Below, piece by piece: positions 38,340 to 48,115 of a stretch of 64,000 bases of DNA (positions are counted from its first letter, which is position 1; each line of letters starts with the position of its first letter). The stretch is from Candidatus Ferrigenium altingense (GTDB lineage: Bacteria > Pseudomonadota > Gammaproteobacteria > Burkholderiales > Gallionellaceae), in assembly GCA_020621985.1 (NCBI GenBank), contig JAHRYS010000001.1:650459-714458 (forward strand), written 5' to 3'. Below the pieces are notes generated by a model. It saw nothing but the letters and a program-made list of their open reading frames with translations, was not told where the DNA came from and searched no databases. Both the position numbers and the translations under genes were made by a program.

Positions 38340-39410
38340 ATGCATAAGCAAGCACCAGAGATTTTTCAACGCTCCCTTACATCCCTCGATTTGGCCGACC
38401 TGCCACCAACCACCGACTCAGGGTTTGAGCAAGCGGTCATCATGCAGTACGCCATGCAGTATGCGGCAAAGGGCTGGACTGCGGCGGTAGTCGTGAGCGA
38501 CGGAATGGTGCGAGTTGTTGCCGTGCCGCAGCAGGGAATTGAGCCAAAAACTTACCTGATGGGGCTACTCCATCACGGCTATATCGAAGATGCGCTTCCG
38601 GGACTGGAAGCCATGTATGGCATGATCGATGACCCAGACATCTGCTTTAACTACGGCGTTGCCTTGTCGGAGCTTGGTCGCGTTGAGGAATCACTGGCCC
38701 CGTTGAACAAGTGCCTCAACCTTGATCCGAGCTACGACAACGCTGCCATCGCCATCGGAGTTTCACTTTCCAAACTTGAGCGCTACGACGAAGCTGAATT
38801 CGTGCTCAAGACGGCAGCGAAAATCCAGCCGAACAATGCCCTCGTCAAGCAGAACCTCGCTGCGACCCTGGCACGGGCTGGAAAGTATGCGGAGGCATTG
38901 CCGTATTTTCGCCAGGCCGCTTCGCTAACACCAAATAATCCTGGGGTGCTGATGGGGTTGGCGCGCTGCCTCGACTCGATAGATGCGCACCAAAAGGAAG
39001 CGCTGAAGGTCTACAAGGATGTGGTTAAGCGTTTTCCAGATTCGCAGTTCGCTGAAGATGCCAAGCAGATTTTGAATCGGGCCGGACAGGCCGATCTCCG
39101 CAAGGTTGTGGATGACGGGCATCGCCCGGACGCGGTGGAATACATGATGGGCGCCATGAAGCGGTTCGCCGAGATACCGCGCGAGCAAGCCGGGCGCGTG
39201 ACTATGGAGATAGCGCGGCTGGGCGAGACCGGGCTGGAAATCAACAATCCGTTGAAGCGCTATTCGCTCACCAACCTCGACGGGGATTTTTCTGGCCTGC
39301 AACTCCTTTGCTACATGCACGTTGGCATGGCGCTATTCGACCCGAAAGTGGATTGTGGCTCCGGATTGCAGCGTGAATACGATATTGCCAAGGGCATGAC
39401 CGGCAAGTGA
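38340..39410 (+). CDS. Tetratricopeptide-repeat protein
   Basis: 356 residues. Residues about 95-235 are TPR helices (VALSELGRVEESLAPLNKCL, GVSLSKLERYDEAEFVLKTA, AATLARAGKYAEALPYFRQA), preceded by an 80-residue start of its own and followed by a C-terminal region (about 240-356) of unknown type. No signal peptide, so cytosolic. A scaffold or sensor role is likely. Overlaps the methyltransferase gene by GTGA, indicating a stoichiometric partnership. Confidence 0.85.
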   Translation: MHKQAPEIFQRSLTSLDLADLPPTTDSGFEQAVIMQYAMQYAAKGWTAAVVVSDGMVRVVAVPQQGIEPKTYLMGLLHHGYIEDALPGLEAMYGMIDDPDICFNYGVALSELGRVEESLAPLNKCLNLDPSYDNAAIAIGVSLSKLERYDEAEFVLKTAAKIQPNNALVKQNLAATLARAGKYAEALPYFRQAASLTPNNPGVLMGLARCLDSIDAHQKEALKVYKDVVKRFPDSQFAEDAKQILNRAGQADLRKVVDDGHRPDAVEYMMGAMKRFAEIPREQAGRVTMEIARLGETGLEINNPLKRYSLTNLDGDFSGLQLLCYMHVGMALFDPKVDCGSGLQREYDIAKGMTGK

Positions 39411-40069
39411 CACAACCAGGCATCCAAGCCGAGCTTGAAGCTGCCGAACAGGCAGAGCCATTGCTTCCCGGCTTGCCTGCCGCTTCATATGTTTCTGGCG
39501 ACCTGTCGGATCAGCCAAATGAATACGATGTGCTCTATCGCCAGCGCAAGCGCTACAACCGTGAATTTGGCTTCTGCCTATTTACGGCAGAATGCATTTC
39601 CTCACTGGCTTCCCTGTGCCAAGGTAAAAAGGTGCTCGAAGCCGGTAGTGGTTCCGGCTGGCTTGCCGACCAGCTTGCGCAACATGGAATAGCAATCACT
39701 GCCGCCGACTGGACGGACTATCGCAGGCAACCACATGACACGAAGCGCGGCTATCCAATGCGATCCGTGTTTCGCCTTGATCACCACGGCGACGCGGTTG
39801 CACTGCTCCCCGGCAGTTTCGACGTGGTGCTGCTGGTTTGGCCGAACCTCAACACGCCGTTCGGCGAACAGGTCGCTCACGCGATGCGCTCCGGTCAGGT
39901 TATGATTCTCGAAGGCGAGGAGAAAGGCGGCAGCACGGCGACCGATGAGTTCTTCGACGTGCTCAGCGCCAATTTCGAATGCCTCGGCACCGAGACGCTG
40001 GCGCTCAACGAACATCACCGCACGTTCCCCGGTTTGCACGACCGGTGGCAAATATTGAGGAAAAAATGA
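39407..40069 (+). CDS. Class I SAM-dependent methyltransferase-like protein
   Basis: 220 residues, GTG start inside the TPR stop. Rossmann motif I VLEAGSGSGWLADQL (about residues 77-91) and the following acidic strand end AITAADW. No DNA-methylase (D/N)PPY motif, so the substrate is more likely a protein or small molecule. Overlaps the next gene by 4 bases. Confidence 0.82.
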   Translation: MTQPGIQAELEAAEQAEPLLPGLPAASYVSGDLSDQPNEYDVLYRQRKRYNREFGFCLFTAECISSLASLCQGKKVLEAGSGSGWLADQLAQHGIAITAADWTDYRRQPHDTKRGYPMRSVFRLDHHGDAVALLPGSFDVVLLVWPNLNTPFGEQVAHAMRSGQVMILEGEEKGGSTATDEFFDVLSANFECLGTETLALNEHHRTFPGLHDRWQILRKK

Positions 40070-40602
40070 TTGAGGCACCCGTTAGCAATCCACCGCAAGC
40101 CTACTTGGACATCATCAGTCCGCTGATCGACAAAGCGCGGGGTTTCCTGGAGGCAGGCGAAAAGCTTCAGGCGATGGCGTTCGTTGGCAACCTGACCACC
40201 AAGGAAGTCATTCCCGTGATGATTCAGCCTGGAAGTGGTGAGGACAAGGATCAGTCTGCGCGGACCATCCAGTCAGCGGCGTTGGCCTTGGATGCTGATT
40301 TCGTGTTCACGATCATGGAAGCATGGTCGCTTCGTCCGTCAAAAGTTTCTCAGATGGCCGCGATCCTGGACAAGTATGGAAGCATAGGTGCCTCACCTTA
40401 TGCGATTGACATTTGCGCACTTACGCTGGAAACGAAGCGTGGAGTATGGATTTCGCAGCCTCAAATTATGCCCAAGGGAATTTCCAAGAAGAAACGGACA
40501 ATTGGAGCAGTCGAGTTCCACTATTTCACGGAAGTTGGAGGCCGATTTATGCACCTGCTGCCAAAGAAGGAAGGCGACGAGCCACCGACGATTTTACATT
40601 GA
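40066..40602 (+). CDS. Unknown 178-aa protein in the TPR-methyltransferase operon
   Basis: Start ATG 40066 overlaps the methyltransferase stop and has GAGGAAAAA before it. Residues 1-130 show an alpha/beta pattern (AMAFVGNLTTKEVIPVMI, ALALDADFVFTIMEAWSL); the tail has a basic KGISKKKR. Not recognised. A pseudo-catalytic or adaptor role cannot be told from sequence. Confidence 0.7.
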   Translation: MIEAPVSNPPQAYLDIISPLIDKARGFLEAGEKLQAMAFVGNLTTKEVIPVMIQPGSGEDKDQSARTIQSAALALDADFVFTIMEAWSLRPSKVSQMAAILDKYGSIGASPYAIDICALTLETKRGVWISQPQIMPKGISKKKRTIGAVEFHYFTEVGGRFMHLLPKKEGDEPPTILH

Positions 40603-40773
40603 CTGGCAAAGTTGCCGCGCTGTGAACTGGGCGATTTTATTTGATTGCTCCACATTTCGCCCATTGCCAATTCAACTTGTCCAGAGTCCCCATTAGATAT
40701 CGACTAACGGGGAAAATTTGCCGCTGGGCGCATAATAGGACATGACAAATATTTATACTGGGAGTGTGCTTTC

Positions 40774-42951
40774 ATGAAGCAACTGAATATTGACATCGAA
40801 AATTGCTACGGCATCAAAAAACTGAAGACCTCGTTCGACTTTTCCAAGTACGCGGCTTGCGCGATCTATGCTCCAAACGGCGCGATGAAATCTTCACTTG
40901 CGCGGACGTTTCAGGATATTGCAGAGGGTACTAAATCCAGAGATAGAATTTTCCCAGAGCGCGCGAACAAGAGGATCATCACAGATGAAAATGGCGTTGA
41001 ACTGCCCAGTGAAAGCGTTCTCGTTGTTAGACCGTATGACGAGAAGTTGGAGCACTCTAATAAAACTTCAACACTACTCGTCAATGCTACGCTCAGAAAG
41101 GAATACGAGCAGCTGCACTTGGAAATTGATGCGTCAAAAGACGTATTTTTGAAGGCTCTAAAGGAGCAGTCTGGGTCTAAGAAGGATTTGGAAAAAGAAA
41201 TTTCCTCTACGTTTACAAAAAGTGATGACCAGTTGTTCCGCGCCTTGGTTCGTATCAAAAACGAATTGTCAGAACAGAAAGATGCGCCATTCGCAGATAT
41301 TCGTTATGACATGATTTTCGACGAAAAGGTATTGGGCTTTCTTGAAACTAAGGACGTCAAGACAGCGATAGAGAATTACATCCTGAAATACAACGAGCTC
41401 CTAGCTGTTTCCACCTATTTCAAAAAAGGGACATTCAACTACTACAACGCCGCCACTATTGCAAAGAACCTCGCCGACAATGGGTTCTTCAACGCGAAGC
41501 ACACGATAAGTTTGAATGCAGATACGAAGTTGGAGATTACAAGCCAGAAGGAACTTGAAGCGCTGATTGCCAAAGAAAAAGAAGGCATCTCAAACGATCA
41601 TGATCTCAGGAAGAAGTTTTCCGACATTGATAAGTTGATACAGAAAAATACAAACCTTCGTGACTTTGAGGGTTACTTGGCGAATCATGAGGAGTTACTG
41701 CCAAAGCTTGCAAATATAGAAAGTTTCAAAGAAGAGATTTGGAAATCCTACCTTAAGGTGCGCTTCGATAGCTACAAGGATTTGCTAGACAAATTCCAGG
41801 CTGCTGAGGACAGAAAAAAGCAAATTGAAGAACAGGCAGCAAAGGAACGCACACAGTGGGAAAATGTCATTGAAATATTCAATGGCCGTTTTTTTGTTCC
41901 CTTCAAGCTAGAGGCAAAGAACAGAGTGTCAGTGATACTGGGCCAGGAACCTCTACTCAGCCTTGGGTTTATTTTTGAGGACGGAGCAGACACGGCGCTG
42001 GTAGGCAAGTCGGATTTAATGGAGGTCTTAAGTACGGGCGAGAGAAAAGCACTTTATGTGTTGAACATAATCTTTGAGATTGAGGTTAGAAAAAAGGCAG
42101 CCCAGGAAACCATTCTCATCGTCGATGACATCGCTGACTCCTTTGACTACAAAAACAAGTACGCAATCATTCAATATTTAAAGGATATTGCTGAGGAGCC
42201 ACTCTTCAAATCTCACTTTAATCAGATCATCCTCACGCACAACTTTGACTTCTTTCGCACGATAAATAGTAGGTTCGTAAAATATCAGAACTGTTTTATG
42301 GCTTCCAAGAGCAGCACTGGACTTACTCTGAATCAGGCGGCTGGCATACAGAATGTTTTCATTAATGATTGGAAGTTAAAATTCTTCACAGATTCTAAGA
42401 AGAAGATTGCCTCCATCCCTTTTATACGAAATCTCATCGAGTTCACCAAGGGAGACAAAGACCCTGAGTACATGAAGCTGACATCCCTGCTGCATTGGAA
42501 AGCAGACTCAGACGCAATTACTCATGATGACCTTGATAGCATCTTCAACAAATTGTTCACAACAACTGGAAATTCGGCAGATGGCAAGAAGCCCGTGATT
42601 AATTTTATCCATCAGCAGGCGAGTGACTGCCTAATAGCAGCGGAGGGTATTAACTTCGAGAACAAGATTGTATTGTCCATTGCGATAAGACTTGCTGCCG
42701 AGAAATTCATGGTTGATAAAATCAACGATTCCACATTTGTTGCCGGAATAGAGTCCCATCAAACTCCACAACTCTTGGATAAGTTTAAGGAGGGCTTCGG
42801 CACTGAAGTGGACACCATCAAGACCATTCAGCGAGTGATCCTAATGACGCCGGAAAACATTCATTTGAACTCGTTTATGTATGAGCCGATTCTCGATATG
42901 TCTGACGAACACTTGAGGAAGCTCTACGAAGATGTCTTGGCGCTGGCCTGA
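40774..42951 (+). CDS. Stand-alone ABC-type (AAA_13-like) ATPase
   Basis: 725 residues. The P-loop is IYAPNGAMKSSLARTF (about 32-47), where Met replaces the usual Gly before Lys. A long coiled-coil middle follows (about 95-380), then the ABC signature LSTGERKALYVLNIIF (about 417-432) and Walker B ILIVDDIADSFDYKNK (about 446-461). ILTHNFDFFRTI is the switch His region. Such proteins occur singly or with nucleases in defence islands; RloC and PrrC anticodon nucleases share this general architecture, but I do not see their nuclease motif clearly. AT-richer than its neighbours, suggesting separate acquisition. GGGAG precedes the ATG by about 10 bases. Confidence 0.75.
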   Translation: MKQLNIDIENCYGIKKLKTSFDFSKYAACAIYAPNGAMKSSLARTFQDIAEGTKSRDRIFPERANKRIITDENGVELPSESVLVVRPYDEKLEHSNKTSTLLVNATLRKEYEQLHLEIDASKDVFLKALKEQSGSKKDLEKEISSTFTKSDDQLFRALVRIKNELSEQKDAPFADIRYDMIFDEKVLGFLETKDVKTAIENYILKYNELLAVSTYFKKGTFNYYNAATIAKNLADNGFFNAKHTISLNADTKLEITSQKELEALIAKEKEGISNDHDLRKKFSDIDKLIQKNTNLRDFEGYLANHEELLPKLANIESFKEEIWKSYLKVRFDSYKDLLDKFQAAEDRKKQIEEQAAKERTQWENVIEIFNGRFFVPFKLEAKNRVSVILGQEPLLSLGFIFEDGADTALVGKSDLMEVLSTGERKALYVLNIIFEIEVRKKAAQETILIVDDIADSFDYKNKYAIIQYLKDIAEEPLFKSHFNQIILTHNFDFFRTINSRFVKYQNCFMASKSSTGLTLNQAAGIQNVFINDWKLKFFTDSKKKIASIPFIRNLIEFTKGDKDPEYMKLTSLLHWKADSDAITHDDLDSIFNKLFTTTGNSADGKKPVINFIHQQASDCLIAAEGINFENKIVLSIAIRLAAEKFMVDKINDSTFVAGIESHQTPQLLDKFKEGFGTEVDTIKTIQRVILMTPENIHLNSFMYEPILDMSDEHLRKLYEDVLALA

Positions 42952-43043
42952 TGTGTTCAGGACGGCAGCATTATTAAAGATGCTATGTAGGACATTTAGG
43001 CGTCTGCCAACCAACACCATACATCACGAACGGACGATGAACC

Positions 43044-44285
43044 ATGCGCTTCTTGCACACATCGGACTGGCATCTGGGCCAGACACTGCACAGTTTCGAG
43101 CGAACCTACGAGCATCAGTGCTTCCTCGATTGGTTACTCGACACCATCACCACCGAACAGGCGGAAGGTTTGCTTATCTCGGGTGACATCTTCGACAATG
43201 CAAATCCATCCGCTGCATCGCAAAAACGGCTCTACCGTTTTCTGCAACAAGCCAAAATGCGTGTGCCGCACCTTAATATCATCATCATTGCAGGTAACCA
43301 CGACTCACCCGGAAGGCTGGAAGCACCGGGGCCGTTGCTGGAAGAATTCGACACCACTGTGGTAGGGCATATTCGGCGCACAGCCGATGGCGATATTGAT
43401 CTCAGCCAGCTGGTAGTACCTTTGAAAAATCGGGATGGAGCCATCGCGGCCTGGTGTTTGGCGATCCCCTTTCTGCGCCCCGGTGATGTGCCGCGCGTTG
43501 AAACGGAGGGCGATGCTTATATGGAAGGTATTGCCCAGCTTTATCGCCAAGCTCTCGAATTGGCACTGGCACGTCGCCAACCGGGGCAAGCCATTCTGGC
43601 ACTCGGGCACTGCCACATGGTGGGGGGCGAAGTATCGGCAGAATCCGAACGACGCATCGTGATCGGCGGCGCTGAAGCTCTCTCTGCCGCCATTTTCGAT
43701 CCAGCCATTGCGTATGCCGCGCTGGGGCATTTGCATTTAGCACAACGCGTGGGGAAGCAGGAGCATCTGCGTTATTGTGGCAGCCCGCTACCCTTGTCAT
43801 TTGCGGAAATTGACTATAACCACCAGATTTTGCGTGTTGATCTGGAGGGCGAATCGGTGCAGTCCATCACCGCAATCCCAGTGCCCCGTACCGTTGAATT
43901 GCTGCGGATACCCAAGCAACCCGCACCTGTGGAAGAGGTGCTGGCCGCACTGGCGGCACTCGATCTGCCTGCGCAATCCGACATGCTCGCCCATCCATAT
44001 CTTGAGGTACGTGTGCGGTTGGATACGCCCGAGCCAGATCTGCGTGCCCGTGTTGAAGCCGCACTTGAAAACAAACCTATTCGACTTGCCAAGATTGAAA
44101 CCAGCGTCGATCACAAAATATCCGGGGTGGTTGCACCGATGTCACTCGATGATCTGAACCGTTTGCAGCCAGAGGATATATTTAAACGGCTATATCAAAG
44201 CAAATTCGGCAGTGAGGCTCCACTGGAACAACTCGCCGCATTCGCCGAGTTATTGCTTGAACCAACCGAAAGTATCGCTGAATGA
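43044..44285 (+). CDS. sbcD: Exonuclease SbcD
   Basis: 413 residues, typical of the family. Mre11-type nuclease: HTSDWHLGQTL, ISGDIFDNANPS, IAGNHDSPGRL and LGHCHMVGG / LGHLHLAQ carry the metal ligands. With SbcC it opens hairpins and degrades double-strand ends. Overlaps sbcC by 4 bases (ATGA). Confidence 0.96.
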   Translation: MRFLHTSDWHLGQTLHSFERTYEHQCFLDWLLDTITTEQAEGLLISGDIFDNANPSAASQKRLYRFLQQAKMRVPHLNIIIIAGNHDSPGRLEAPGPLLEEFDTTVVGHIRRTADGDIDLSQLVVPLKNRDGAIAAWCLAIPFLRPGDVPRVETEGDAYMEGIAQLYRQALELALARRQPGQAILALGHCHMVGGEVSAESERRIVIGGAEALSAAIFDPAIAYAALGHLHLAQRVGKQEHLRYCGSPLPLSFAEIDYNHQILRVDLEGESVQSITAIPVPRTVELLRIPKQPAPVEEVLAALAALDLPAQSDMLAHPYLEVRVRLDTPEPDLRARVEAALENKPIRLAKIETSVDHKISGVVAPMSLDDLNRLQPEDIFKRLYQSKFGSEAPLEQLAAFAELLLEPTESIAE

Positions 44286-47200
44286 AAATTCTCGCGATAC
44301 GCGGCAAGAACCTGGCCTCGCTGGCGGGCGAGTTCGAAATCCCTTTTCAGCAGGAACCGCTTGCATCCGCCGGGCTATTTGCGATCAGCGGCTCCACGGG
44401 AGCAGGCAAAAGCACCCTGCTTGATGCACTTTGCCTCGCTTTGTATGACGACACACCGCGTCTGCTAAAGGCGGGTAGCACGGGCACTAAACTGCCGGAC
44501 GTGGCTGGCGAAACCGTCACTCCGCACGACACCCGCACCTTGTTGCGGCGCGGTGCTGCTGAGGGATATGCCGAGGTGGACTTTGTCGGCAATGATGGGG
44601 GTTCGTACCGTGCCCGCTGGAGTGTGCGGCGTTCCAGAGCCAAGATTCATGGCAAACTTCAAGCCATAGAAATGACATTTAAGAGCCTGCCCGACTTGCA
44701 GCCTATCGGAGGGGTAAACAAGGAAGTGAAAGCCGAGATTGCGCAACGAATCGGGCTAAGTTTTGAACAATTTACCCGCTCGGTGTTGCTGGCGCAAAAC
44801 GAATTTTCTGCGTTTCTCAAAGCAGACGACAACGAACGTGGCGAACTACTCGAAACCCTGACTGGCATAGTCATCTACAGCGCCATTTCCAAGCGCGCTT
44901 ATGAACGAAAAAATGTCGAGCAGGCTTCTTTGGCACGGCTAAATGATCGACTCGCCGACCAGAAGCCGTTAAGCCAGGAAGCGCGTGCGCAACTCGACCA
45001 AAACAGCAAGCAAGCCAATGATGCACTCGCGGCAGTGGAGCTACGCAAAAAGAGTCTCGACGAGCATCTGCGCTGGCATGATGCCATGGGCAAAGCTCAA
45101 CACAGCGAACAACTGGCGCAGGAGGAATGGGGGAGATTGTTTGCCGAACAGCAAGCCGCAGCACCACGCCAGGAAGATTTTTACCGCATCGAATCGGTGC
45201 AAGCAGCACGTGCTTTGCTGGGCGATTGCGACCGCACCAAAGCGGACATCGCGCATACCCAGCTTGCCATCAGCAACGGCGAGGCTGAACTCGGACAGGC
45301 AACGCTGGCACTGCAAGTGGCTAATGAAACACTCGAAATAGCCCGTCAAACCTTACTCGACGCGGAGCAACGACAAATCGCCGCAGCCCCCGATCTCGAT
45401 CAAGCAAAGGCACTCGATACTCAACTTGCAACACTCACGCCGCATCACCGCCAAGCGAGTCAAATGCAGGATGAAGCACGCGCTGCTGAAACCCTTGCCC
45501 AGCAGGCGCTTAAGAACAATGACGAGCAACGTACTCTCGCGCAGGAAGAACAGAAAATAACGGAAGATTGGCTGAAGCAACATGTCCATCTTAAAGCTCT
45601 CACCGAGGGTTGGCCGCGCTGGGATACGCTACTTAAACAAGCTTCGCAACATGCCCAGGATCAAGCCCGATTCAACGCTGAGTTATCAACTGCGCAAAAG
45701 AGTGAATCGCGTCTGGTTAAAGCCGAGGTTGCGGCCAATGATGCACTCGGTGTAACTGTGCAAGCCATGAGCTTGGCGGAAACAAAGCGCACCGCATTAC
45801 AGAAAAAACTGGATGGATTCGACGTTCCTGCACGGCTTGAACGCAAACAAACCGCTGAGCTCAGACGTGATTTGATCATCTCTGCTGAACAACAATGGCG
45901 CAATATGTCGGGTAATCTGTCCGAGCAGTTACGGCTGAATGGTGAAGCCCAACAATTGCAGGATGCAATTAGACAGGCTGACTCCACGCTAAGTCTGTTG
46001 CAAGAACGCATCCCAAGCGCGAACGTCGAATTTGCACAGGCCGAACGTTCGCTCAAAACCGCTGAGGTTGCTTGCGCTGAGAATGTCGAAACATTGCGCG
46101 CCGCGCTCGAAGAGAATGAAGCGTGCCCGGTGTGTGGCGCGCTGGATCATCCGTACCGCAGTGAAAATCAGCAACTACACGCCATGCTGGACAGCCTGCA
46201 AGCCGAAGTGACTCGTTGCCGTGAGCAAGTGCAACAGCTACAGCTACAGCAAACAATGCATAGCACACGGGCCACAAGCAGCCGCAGCCAGTTGGATGCA
46301 ATCACTCAGCAATTACTTAAGCTGGAAGAGGCCATCCAAACCGATAAATCGGCATGGGAATCCCACACTCTTGCCAGCGAACTTGGCAACACTGAAACCA
46401 ACGAGAGAACACGCTGGTTTACCGACCAGCAGCAGGCCGTTCGGGCGCAGTTACAAGCTATCACCGATGAAGAGCAAGCCGAGCGAGATGCCAGGTTTGC
46501 TAGAGACCAAGCCCAAACAGAATGCGATGCGGCAACCAAACAACACACAGTCTGCAAAGACGCTGTAACGGCTGCGCAAGCTGCGGTGGTAAAAGCCCGT
46601 TCCGAGCATAGCGCCAGTGTGCAGAAACTTGCCGATGCCGCGCATCGCCTGGACACCACACTTGATGAGCTTGATGCCGCCTTTGATAATCACGACTGGA
46701 TGGAAGCATGGCGCAATGCACCAGAAGCCTTTCATGCCAAGCGCAAAACAGACATTTTCCAATGGCAAACACAAAGCAAATCGCGTGATGAACGCCAAAT
46801 TCAGCTCGGAAAACTGGATGATGCTCACGCGGTAATGCTGGGCGCGCTAGCCAAGGCCAGCGCGGAGGCCAGCCGCACAGCAACGGTGTTTACAGCCAGC
46901 GCCGCCAGCATCGAAAAAATACAAACCGCCCGCAGTGCCCTGTTTGGTGGCAAAGTAACCAGCCAGATTCAGACAGAACTTAGTGGAGCGATTACATTAG
47001 CGAAAAACAAGCTCGCCGAGCAGATTGAATTGACGCAGCAATGCACCAATGATAAAACCCGCCACCAGGAAGCACGCGACCAAGCAAACAAGCGCCTTAC
47101 AGGGCAAATGAAGAATGCCGAAACCGCTGCCACAACACTGGCAACTTGGCTCAGCCAATTTAATTGCAGCAACCCTGCCACGCCCATCGACATCGAACAA

Positions 47201-48013
47201 CTGCGCACACTACTCGCACACACGGCTGAATGGATTAGCGACGAACGCAAGCAACTACAATCCATCGAGTCCGCACTCCAGAAGGCCGCAACCGTACTGC
47301 AAGAACGTCAGCAGCAACGGGAAATGCACGAACAGAAACGCCCAACAGCAGATGACGCGGAAGTTGTGAAGGCGGCGTTAACTCTGTTCGAAGATGAGCG
47401 ACAAACAGTCCAAGCGCAAGCCACCACCTTGCAAAACGCTATCGTGCTAGATCAGGAGCGACGCAAGCAATCGGTATCCATGCTGACAGAGATCGAAAAG
47501 CAAGAAGCCACTCACCGGCTATGGGCGCAACTAAGCGAATTGATAGGCTCAGCCGATGGCAAAAAATTCCGCAACTACGCTCAACAATTCACCCTTGACG
47601 TGCTGCTAGGCTACGCCAACCAACATCTGGTTGAGTTGTCTCGACGCTACCGATTGGAGCGCATCAAAGACACGCTGGCACTGATGGTGGTCGATCAGGA
47701 TATGGGCGACGAATTGCGCTCGGTTCACTCCCTATCCGGTGGTGAATCTTTTCTGGTCTCGCTGGCACTTGCGCTGGGGCTGGCATCGCTGTCGTCAAAC
47801 CGGGTTCGCGTCGAATCGCTGTTCATCGACGAAGGTTTCGGCAGTCTGGATCCCGAAACCCTTTCTGTAGCAATGGATGCGCTGGATGGCTTGCAAGCTA
47901 TGGGGCGCAAAGTCGGCGTTATCTCGCATGTTCAGGAAATGACGGAACGGATTGCGACCAGGATTCTGGTGCAGCGGATGGCAGGCGGAAAGAGTCAGGT
48001 AGTTATAGCTTAG
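44282..48013 (+). CDS. sbcC: Exonuclease subunit SbcC
   Basis: 1243 residues. Rad50-type ATPase: Walker A GSTGAGKSTLLDALC (about 37-51), coiled-coil arms, zinc-hook ACPVCGALDHP (Cys about 614 and 617), signature LSGGESFLVSLALALGLASL, Walker B VESLFIDEGFGSLDPE. Works with SbcD. Its location inside a defence island raises the possibility that this is an accessory copy. Confidence 0.96.
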   Translation: MKILAIRGKNLASLAGEFEIPFQQEPLASAGLFAISGSTGAGKSTLLDALCLALYDDTPRLLKAGSTGTKLPDVAGETVTPHDTRTLLRRGAAEGYAEVDFVGNDGGSYRARWSVRRSRAKIHGKLQAIEMTFKSLPDLQPIGGVNKEVKAEIAQRIGLSFEQFTRSVLLAQNEFSAFLKADDNERGELLETLTGIVIYSAISKRAYERKNVEQASLARLNDRLADQKPLSQEARAQLDQNSKQANDALAAVELRKKSLDEHLRWHDAMGKAQHSEQLAQEEWGRLFAEQQAAAPRQEDFYRIESVQAARALLGDCDRTKADIAHTQLAISNGEAELGQATLALQVANETLEIARQTLLDAEQRQIAAAPDLDQAKALDTQLATLTPHHRQASQMQDEARAAETLAQQALKNNDEQRTLAQEEQKITEDWLKQHVHLKALTEGWPRWDTLLKQASQHAQDQARFNAELSTAQKSESRLVKAEVAANDALGVTVQAMSLAETKRTALQKKLDGFDVPARLERKQTAELRRDLIISAEQQWRNMSGNLSEQLRLNGEAQQLQDAIRQADSTLSLLQERIPSANVEFAQAERSLKTAEVACAENVETLRAALEENEACPVCGALDHPYRSENQQLHAMLDSLQAEVTRCREQVQQLQLQQTMHSTRATSSRSQLDAITQQLLKLEEAIQTDKSAWESHTLASELGNTETNERTRWFTDQQQAVRAQLQAITDEEQAERDARFARDQAQTECDAATKQHTVCKDAVTAAQAAVVKARSEHSASVQKLADAAHRLDTTLDELDAAFDNHDWMEAWRNAPEAFHAKRKTDIFQWQTQSKSRDERQIQLGKLDDAHAVMLGALAKASAEASRTATVFTASAASIEKIQTARSALFGGKVTSQIQTELSGAITLAKNKLAEQIELTQQCTNDKTRHQEARDQANKRLTGQMKNAETAATTLATWLSQFNCSNPATPIDIEQLRTLLAHTAEWISDERKQLQSIESALQKAATVLQERQQQREMHEQKRPTADDAEVVKAALTLFEDERQTVQAQATTLQNAIVLDQERRKQSVSMLTEIEKQEATHRLWAQLSELIGSADGKKFRNYAQQFTLDVLLGYANQHLVELSRRYRLERIKDTLALMVVDQDMGDELRSVHSLSGGESFLVSLALALGLASLSSNRVRVESLFIDEGFGSLDPETLSVAMDALDGLQAMGRKVGVISHVQEMTERIATRILVQRMAGGKSQVVIA

Positions 48014-48115
48014 TCGGCATCAACAAGACGAAGGCTGGTTCTACACTTCGAACAAATTGCTGATCCTGTAACCATACTTTGTTGATGCCCATTCCACCTC
48101 CAGTTTTTTGCATGC

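Noticed and set aside
42932..43186. 84-codon frame at the sbcD start
   Set aside because: Overlaps the sbcD N-terminus in another frame; sbcD has the metal-binding motifs and the right length.
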